From assembly GCF_012489685.1 (NCBI RefSeq), contig NC_080042.1, positions 53,744,066 to 53,808,065 of the forward strand: 64,000 bases of DNA, written 5' to 3'. The DNA is from Lotus japonicus. Its lineage: Eukaryota; Streptophyta; Magnoliopsida; Fabales; Fabaceae. How positions within the stretch are numbered: position 1 is the stretch's first letter; each line of letters begins with the position of its first letter. The translations under genes and the position numbers were made by a program. Positions 57,598 through 64,000 of the stretch are shown here, one piece after another. The notes beneath the pieces were generated by a model. It was not told the DNA's origin. It did no database searches and saw only the letters and a program-made list of their open reading frames with translations.

Positions 57598-59377
57598 TAA
57601 TTGAGTTGGGTTTTAATTAATTTAATCACATGTATTGAAGGAAACTTGGAGCCCAAGTTTAGGGGTAAAGTTTTTTGGGACACTCTGGGTATTTTGAGGG
57701 CATCCTGAGTAGTATATAAGGAGGCTTGTCCCTTTGTTCTTTTCATTCATAATTCTCTACTCACTCTCAAATTCTCTCTTTGAGGAAGCATTGCCCTCAA
57801 AGCTTTCTTTCTCTTCTCTCTTTGAGTTTTCTTCTTTCTTTGGAAGACTCAAATTTTGTCTTCTTCCCTTGGCGGGTGCGAGTTCATCATCTCTATTGGT
57901 GGTGAATGGAAAGCTTGGAGCAAGAGGATTGAAGTTCCTTGTGTTCATCTTTTATTCATCAAAAAAAAAAATGGACTCCGTTGGAAGAACCGTGCTATTA
58001 CTTTGCTTCTTATTTTAGGCCAAAGTAAGGGTAGCTTCTTAATTAGTGCGTGAGTTTGCATGGTATTTATTTTCTTGCATGATATGTGAAGTGAAGGTGT
58101 TCAAGGCGTTGAATTGATTGATTAATTGTTTTGGTTGTTGTTGTTTCTTTGTATTAATATCATGCGTACTTTTGTTGAATTGTTGTTGGGCGGAAAATTG
58201 AATATGTTGTTTCGTTGAGAAATTATGGAGGTTAATTGCGTGTTTGGGGAGTGGAAGCTATGTATTAATTATGGAATTAACTTGCGGGTTGTTTGTTAGA
58301 TTGAGGGATGAACCTTAATCTTGTTGTTGGCTATTTGATTAAAGGGACAGACCTTAATCTTGTTGTTGGTTGTTGTTTGATTACGGGGATAGACCTTAAA
58401 CTTATTGGTTGTATTCTGATATCTTATTTTAAAGTAGAAGATATGTTGTTGTTTTGTTTTAAATTGAAGATATGTTGTTAGTATCTTAAATTTTGAAGAT
58501 AAGGTTTTAATTTGATAAGGTTGTTACTCATTTAAATTTTGAACTTATGTGAAGTTTGTTGCTAAGTGATAGAGATAGAAATTTTAGTGTTGTTATCTTA
58601 AGACGAATTTTAAAGTTGTTATCTTGTCTTGCGATTCGAATTCAAAATTGGATATCTTATCTTGATTTTGAATTCGAGTTTTGGTTATTTTTTTTTCCGG
58701 AGCTAACCCTTAATGTTTGCTACTAGTCTATGTGGGCGTTTAACACTTTAGTGGACGAGTCGTTAGGTGGTGAGGTCTGATTTTCTTGACGACAAGAAGA
58801 GTTGGGCAACGAGGTTTATAAGTGGCGAAGAAGGAAGGCTTGCAAAGCAACGTTTTGAAATAGTTGTTATCTTTAAACCGTGAATTTTATATCGTCAAGT
58901 GTCGTTATTTTTTTTTTGAATATTACGCTAATGGTTTTTATCTTAGCTATTATTTGGGGTATTGTTATTACGCGATAAATGATGAATTATTTTTGGAATA
59001 TTATTAATCATAAGAGTTTTGAAAATCAAACGATTAAATGGATTTAAATTTTGAACGTTGATAAAGATAAAAGTAATCAACGGATTTTGAACTTAACGGA
59101 TAATTGAATTGTTTGGAAAAGATTTGAAAATATTATCGAAAAACCTCATTTGAGTTCAAGTAAGGACTCGGGTTGTTCTGTCTAAGGAAAGAAGAGCTTT
59201 CAATGAGGCATTGTGCCCGGCTAGCATACTTGGGAAATCTCGAGTCATTGCTTGGGTGATGATGGGCCTTTGTTTTTGAAAATATCACATTTGGAAAAAG
59301 AAAAAGAAATCCCGAGTTAGTCCTCATTTTTGTTAGGTTACTAATGTGATCCCTGGTTGAGAAATTGGGGCGTTACA
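57597..59377 (+). other. Right part of the host solo LTR, non-coding
   Basis: Contains a TATA box at 57713-57720 with a pyrimidine-rich leader after it, then GT-rich non-coding DNA to the LTR end GGGGCGTTACA. The frame at 57734-58018 (MFFSFIILYSLSNSLFEE) is a translation of the leader and not supported as a gene. Confidence 0.55.
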
Positions 59378-59382
59378 TTAGT

Positions 59383-60140
59383 CGAAGGCTGTCAGAGTGA
59401 GAGGGTTTTGAGAGATTTTGTGTTAGAGAAATGAGTTGTAGCGACAAGATTTGAGACTGAAATTAGGTAAGTAACTATATATATGATCACTTTATTAGGG
59501 TTGGGGTCGGTTAGGGTTGAGGGGAAAGGTTAGTAAGTTTGGTCTATTTCGGTCGGGCTGGTCACCGACGGTTTTTAATTTTCCGACCCGAACCTGCCCG
59601 TCCTTGAACCCTATTACAAGGATTTTTTTCACTGCACGAAGAGGAGGGGCACATCCACCATTATGACTTTCTCTCTTAGATCCCGACCAAACCATGAGCC
59701 ATCTGAAGGAACCACCACCACCATCATACTCCCCTTGCCTTCCGCAACAAAACCCCCAAATCAGATCGTCGTTCCGCCACCGCTGGCCGCTGCCACCACC
59801 ACCTGTAAATGGCTTTTCCGGCTGATTCCTTCGGCCTTTGAGAAAACAAAAACCACCACGAGGAGAAGATGTTTCAACCCTCAGTTCTTCTCCGGTGACT
59901 TTGCCGGCGCGGTGGCGAAGGAGGGGTCGGCGGCTGTGGTTGGACTTGTCAGATCTTTTTGGAAACTCAAGAAGAAAACCCTAAGATTAGCACATTAAAA
60001 TTGTAATTATTATATATGTTTTTTAAATTTTCTTTTAAAAAAACCTGCTAAACCTGCAATAGCAGGTCAAATTAAACATATGTTTTATATCTTCATTCAC
60101 ACTTCATAGTTTTTTTTTAAATAAGGCAAAATAGATATAA
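59383..60140. other. Region after the nest; one unrecognised 111-codon frame
   Basis: 59663-59998 (+) is open, begins MTFSLRSRPNHEPSEG, and is rich in P, T and K with no domain I recognise. GC content is locally higher, so it might be a host gene fragment or captured exon. The rest is AT-rich. No splice-supported gene. Confidence 0.25.
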
Positions 60141-60149
60141 AATGGAGTA

Positions 60150-61420
60150 TTATGGATACTCCAACGAAATACAAGTGAGAAAATTAGATTAGCAAAGAGT
60201 TAACCATTAAAAAGAAAACACTAGCTCTCCAAGGAGCAACCCAACAAGAAACAAAAACAATTAATTCCACTAAAGACAGATCCTACATCCCACATCTGAA
60301 GCCAAGTTGTCGACCAAAACAAGAGAGCAAATGAAACACTTCAGGGGAGCACATCCAGTAGAGGTTCCAGCCGTTGAACTTGCAATGATGTCTTCTAATG
60401 AAGAGTTGTCATGATATACCAGCCATTGCAGAACCCTGTTTCTAGACCTTTGAAAGGGTGAAAAAGATGACTAATACCCATAGCAGCAAAAGGTCACAGA
60501 GAATTAATTGAGAGGAACGGTTGGACTTGCCATTCATATACAATACAATTGGATCCCTTTATTCTTCCTTTGAGAAAACTCCATGATTTCAATTGGATCC
60601 CATCCAACACCTTATCAATGTCTTTGACCATTCCTAAAGGTGAGATTGTTTTTGAGATTCCAAATGGCCTAAATACCCACACCACCTATGCACCTTGTTT
60701 CTGTGATTTCGACCACCATGGATAGGCATGTTGCCGGAAGTGTTCCTTTCCAGACTTTGGAAGAACAGTGGAGAGTCCAAACCACTTATAACTAAGGTCG
60801 GCCCAACTCTAAATGAGGCCTAAAACAAATTTTAAAGTGAGGCCTTTTTGACTTAGTATTAATGCTTGGTTTATTGGGCCCTTTTTGACTTAGTAAAACA
60901 AAAAACAATTGAAGCTTTTACTTGGTAAAAAAAATTGGAGGCCTAAAGCGCTTGCTTGGATGACTTTACCCTTGGGTCGACCTTGCTTATAACAAGCCAT
61001 CCAAACGATCCATGCTGTCGGGCAAGAGAAGTGGAGATGTAAATAGGATTCCTCATGTGACGCACAAAGAGGGCACCGTGCATCTACTTGTGATGAGATA
61101 ACTTCTCTCGTCTTGAGATTGTCTCGTGTTGAATTTTATCATGGAAGACCTTCCAAGTGAAAGCAACTACATTTGAGGGAGCAGGAACGCACCACGGGCT
61201 CTTGAAAGCATCTTCACCAATGTCAAAGTCTGATTCTTGCAAGCACGCATAGGCAGAGTGTACCGTGTATGTTCCTTTTGGATTGGCTAGCAGAGCCAAG
61301 TATCAGCAACATTTAGAGATGGCACAAATAGTTTCAAATTGCTCTTTATCTAATTGAGAAGATCCACTTCAAAGTCCCTTAGAGCCCTTCTCCAAGAAAA
61401 ACACCACACCCAAGCTTAAC
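60150..61420 (-). pseudogene. L1-type LINE ORF2 C-terminal fragment
   Basis: On the minus strand the reverse-transcriptase-associated zinc-binding region (zf-RVT) is readable: YTVHSAYACLQES, FKSPWCVPAPSNVVAFTWKV, then CPLCASHEESYLHLHFSCP and TAWIVWMACYK. Downstream GKEHFRQHAYPWWSK and LDGIQLKSWSFLKGRIKG are typical of the ORF2 C-terminus. Several stops and one frame change are present. A 193-bp hAT MITE interrupts it after the ACYK codons, and the coding sequence resumes cleanly beyond it. The reverse transcriptase domain itself is not in the window. Confidence 0.8.
60793..60985. mobile_element. hAT MITE (193 bp) inside the LINE fragment
   Basis: Ends TAAGGTCGGCCC and (reverse complement) CAAGGTCGACCC, flanked by the 8-bp duplication CTTATAAC at 60785-60792 and 60986-60993. 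The interior has repeated GAGGCCTAAA and TTTTTGACTTAGTA phrases. Non-coding. Confidence 0.85.
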
Positions 61421-62397
61421 TTGTCGTATGAATTTTTATCTTCATGAAAACTAGCGAGAGTGTTTGGTTTAAGTAGTATATGTTTAATTTTCCATAAGTA
61501 AAGTCTCGGGCTGAAATATTGTCTAGCATGTTACTAATATTGACATGGCTCGCTCGGGTTGACGACAACAATGAGGACGAGTCTTTCCGAGGCGACAAAG
61601 GAGCGGTCTTGTCTTGCATCACACTCTTCATTGACAACATTACAGAGGCAATTGAATACCATAACCTTAGAGGGTTGTTCGAGCAACACTGGAAACTTCT
61701 GAACATGTTCATTCCACGAAAAAGAGAGAAAGGGAGATTTTTTCGGAGTAGTTTCTTTCACTTTTTGTCTTGGTGACATGCTTCTTCTGCAATTAAAGCT
61801 CTTGATGGCGACATGGTGGGTTGTTTTCTCCATTGGTGTCAATGGCTATATATCCTCATAATGGTGCTAACGGATCAAGAATTTGGGAAACATTAATTGA
61901 GGGCCCAATTCTGAAGACGACAGAGTCTTCCTCTCAAGTCGGGGTGTGCAGGTCTTCTAGGAGAAGTCGAAAGTTCATCTTCGTCGATTGTCTCTCTTTG
62001 AACAAGGATAGGATGTTCTAGAAACTGCTCTTCAGATTGAAGAATTCCAATTCATGTTTTGTTTCCGGAAATATTTTCTAGGTGCAATCTCTTGAAGAAG
62101 AGAAGATCAAGAAGTCGAGGGGTTGCAAGTTGGAGGGGAGATGACGGCGAAAGAATCTTCTTCAATGAGGCAAGTTTCCTTTCAGAAAAAAAACACAAGG
62201 TTTTAATGCGGTTAATAAGGTGTTTTCAATCTCTTTGCAACTGGATATATGGAAAGGTTATTACAATTTACAACAATGAAGAACTAATTTCCTAGTTGAA
62301 CTTGAATCTCTCTGCTGGCTGGCTCTCTAACCGGTTATGCGATGGGGGTTCATGTGCTTTCTTTTTTCAAGTTAGTGCTCTTGGGGTTTTTGGATCC
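61421..62397. other. Region without supportable gene
   Basis: Overlapping frames of about 65-100 codons on both strands (for example 61519-61776 + and 61534-61842 -) with no domain I recognise. Possibly further LINE or host gene remnants. No termini found. Confidence 0.3.
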
Positions 62398-62505
62398 ACT
62401 ACCACAAAAACACCTTAGGGTAGCGGTTCAATAACAAAGTAGGCAGCGGTTGAACTAGCGGTTCTGAACTGAGCGGTTCAATAACAAAGTACCCGATACA
62501 AATAA
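62398..62505 (+). mobile_element. CACTA-type transposon end fragment
   Basis: CACTACCACAAAAACACC is followed by subterminal repeats AGCGGTTCAATAACAAAGTA (twice) and GCGGTTGAAC/GCGGTTCTGAAC. CACTA start plus short subterminal repeats fit a plant CACTA (CMC) end. The opposite end and transposase are not in the window; it appears cut at about 62505. Confidence 0.55.
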
Positions 62506-63502
62506 TTAATTAAGAAAAATGTAGTACTAAGAAGTAACTCCTAGGTTGTTTCCCAAGGATTACCAATCGAGCAAAGGTTCAACACTCAAATGCACAAACA
62601 CAGGGGGGGGGGGGGTGATTTGGTTGCAGTAAGCAAGCATAAACCACTAAGCAAATTAAGAAAAAATAATTAGACAGACAAATCCCTTTGGTTCAGTGTA
62701 TCGCAACTCAATCATTGGTTCAACATTTTAATTCTTTCTTATTGATCCCCTAATTCTTGAGAATTAATTAATGAAGCAAAAATCAATTGACAGTTCAAAA
62801 AACTAACCAATTATGAAACAATTGCGAATTAACACAAGCTAAGCGATCATGCATCAACCGTTATTTCTAGAATAACGTAGAGTAACAGAGACTAAGATGA
62901 AGAGGATTAATAGAGAAAAAAAAAATTTCATTAAGAACAATACCTCAAGAGTGCAATATACTTCCAAAGGGATTCAGTCTAGGAAGTTAGTCTTCCATGG
63001 ACGGGTGAACGAAAACAGGGAAAATATTAGAGAAAATTGGGAGTAGAAGAGTAAGCACTCGCAGAATCCTAATAATTAACTGAAAATTCGAAATTGTATT
63101 CAATAACAAAAGGTAGTAGGTTGTTTCAGTACAAATCCTTAAATAGAGCTAAAATCAAATTCTAATAAAAATCAAATGCAAAGAGATAAAACCTAAAGAT
63201 AAAATTCTAAAATAATAAACCAAAATAAGATAGAATTCTGAAGACATAATATCTCAAAAATATACCCTAAAATACAATCTAAAATAAAATCTTCACTTCA
63301 GCACAAATAAAATCTTCATTCCGCAATTCACAAAATGTCGTTGATACCAACTATGACTTGAAAATAATAATAAACTTAATTAGACTAAATAATAAAAAAT
63401 AATGACAAACAAAGTCAATTAAGCACAAAGAATAATCAATAATGGCAAATTAAGGTTATCAATATGTTAAGTTCAAACGCTGAATACGTCGTTTATCACA
63501 TT
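62506..63502 (-). repeat. LTR-like sequence, minus strand
   Basis: On the minus strand it would start TGTGATAAACGACGTATTC (63502) and end near TTTGTATCGGGTACTTTG. It includes AATCCTTGGGAAACAACC and TAGGAGTTACTTC, phrases common near plant LTR boundaries. A run of 12-13 G lies at about 62604-62616. No target duplication found; the left limit is uncertain. Confidence 0.4.
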
Positions 63503-64000
63503 TTGAATGATAACAATTTTCATAAGCATAAATGTATTGGTTAAATATTTCATGTAAATTATATTTCTGGAAATAAACTCTATGCTTCACATCTCCATCG
63601 TCTGATAATATAGTACAAAACTATGCCAAAAGAAGCTAGTAAAGCAAAACATGAAGACGTTCCAGGCAGACTATACAAAGCACGGGAAGTCAAACCAGCC
63701 AGATCATCTGAACAAGAGAAGAGAAGACAAATCAAGATAGAAAGTTCAAAGCTACAATGCAGGCTACTCAAGCAATGAAAAGTCAAATATGTAAAGTTGT
63801 CTGAACAAGAGAAAATAAGACTGATCGAAGAAAGAAGAAAAGTCAAAGCTTTAGGACAAATTATATACAAGAACCATCCAAGTATTTGGTTGTCCGTAAG
63901 AAGAGAAGACCACATTTATGAAGATCTTCATCGTCTATCTCCAAGCCAGACTTATGGAAGTAATGTCTAGAGAAAGATCAACATATTCAAATTGAAAGCT
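63503..64000. other. Repeat-like sequence at the window end
   Basis: Contains an imperfect internal repetition of TCTGAACAAGAGAA (about 63707 and 63799) followed by AAAGTCAAAGCT-like sequence. The 111-codon minus-strand frame (63915-63580) shows no recognisable domain. Possibly part of the retroelement whose LTR-like sequence precedes it. It continues outside the window. Confidence 0.3.

Larger units (their letters stand above)
26169..59377 (+). mobile_element. Solo LTR hosting the large retrotransposon nest
   Basis: Starts TGTAAGACCCTATATTTT and ends AAATTGGGGCGTTACA, flanked by the 5-bp duplication TTAGT at 26164-26168 and 59378-59382. Such ends are typical of plant Ty3/gypsy LTRs. Own DNA is about 0.7 kb (26169-26867) plus about 2.0 kb (57350-59377). 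A TATATAAG box at 57713-57720 would serve plus-strand LTR transcription. No internal region follows the right end. The two halves are split by the Tat-like element. Confidence 0.75.

Noticed and set aside
1..64000. Organised accessory system such as a defence island or biosynthetic cluster
   Set aside because: Apart from the BAG gene, the coding remnants belong to transposable elements or to broken host fragments; there is no set of co-functional genes.

Overview
This is a plant nuclear window, most likely from a papilionoid legume. The evidence is split genes with GT-AG introns, a plant BAG co-chaperone gene, Helitrons with CCCGTGC/GCACGGG terminal hairpins, a Mutator-like element opening GGGTTAAATATG, and Tat-type and chromovirus LTR retrotransposons. 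The species cannot be fixed from the sequence; Lotus-like is a guess. Nothing in the window is bacterial.

Layout. 1-3118 holds the only intact host gene I can support, a four-exon BAG-family co-chaperone gene (ubiquitin-like plus BAG domain). 3119-9000 holds small insertions: a LINE tail with a 17-bp target duplication, a complete Stowaway-like MITE, and a second MITE split by a 4.2-kb Helitron. 9000-14390 is AT-rich with no gene I can support, apart from one degenerate tandem repeat. 14392-14936 is a long-TIR MITE.

15027-25341 is one hAT element (8-bp target duplication ATTCTCAC) that has been filled with nested insertions. It carries Helitron A, which carries a 5'-truncated LINE and Helitron B. 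Helitron B carries Helitron C and a 2.7-kb Mutator-like element, and the latter carries a solo LTR. Most junctions are supported by visible termini and target duplications.

25849-26142 is a fasciclin-like (FLA) pseudogene fragment. Just downstream, 26169-59377 is a second and larger nest. A solo LTR (duplication TTAGT) contains a minus-strand Tat-like retrotransposon. That element is split by a plus-strand member of the same family (duplication ATCAA). The plus-strand member contains a minus-strand non-autonomous chromovirus derivative, and this in turn contains a plus-strand solo LTR of its own family (duplication TAAAC). Both Tat-like copies have the same unusual plan: gag-protease only, no reverse transcriptase or integrase seen, and two antisense ORFs, one of them with a spliceosomal intron.

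59383-64000 holds a LINE fragment split by a hAT MITE, a CACTA-like end and part of an LTR-like element.

The genes do not form a pathway. The region is a record of transposition next to one housekeeping gene. The main point of interest is the Tat-like gag-protease family with conserved antisense genes and its head-to-head self-insertion, which creates a large inverted repeat.
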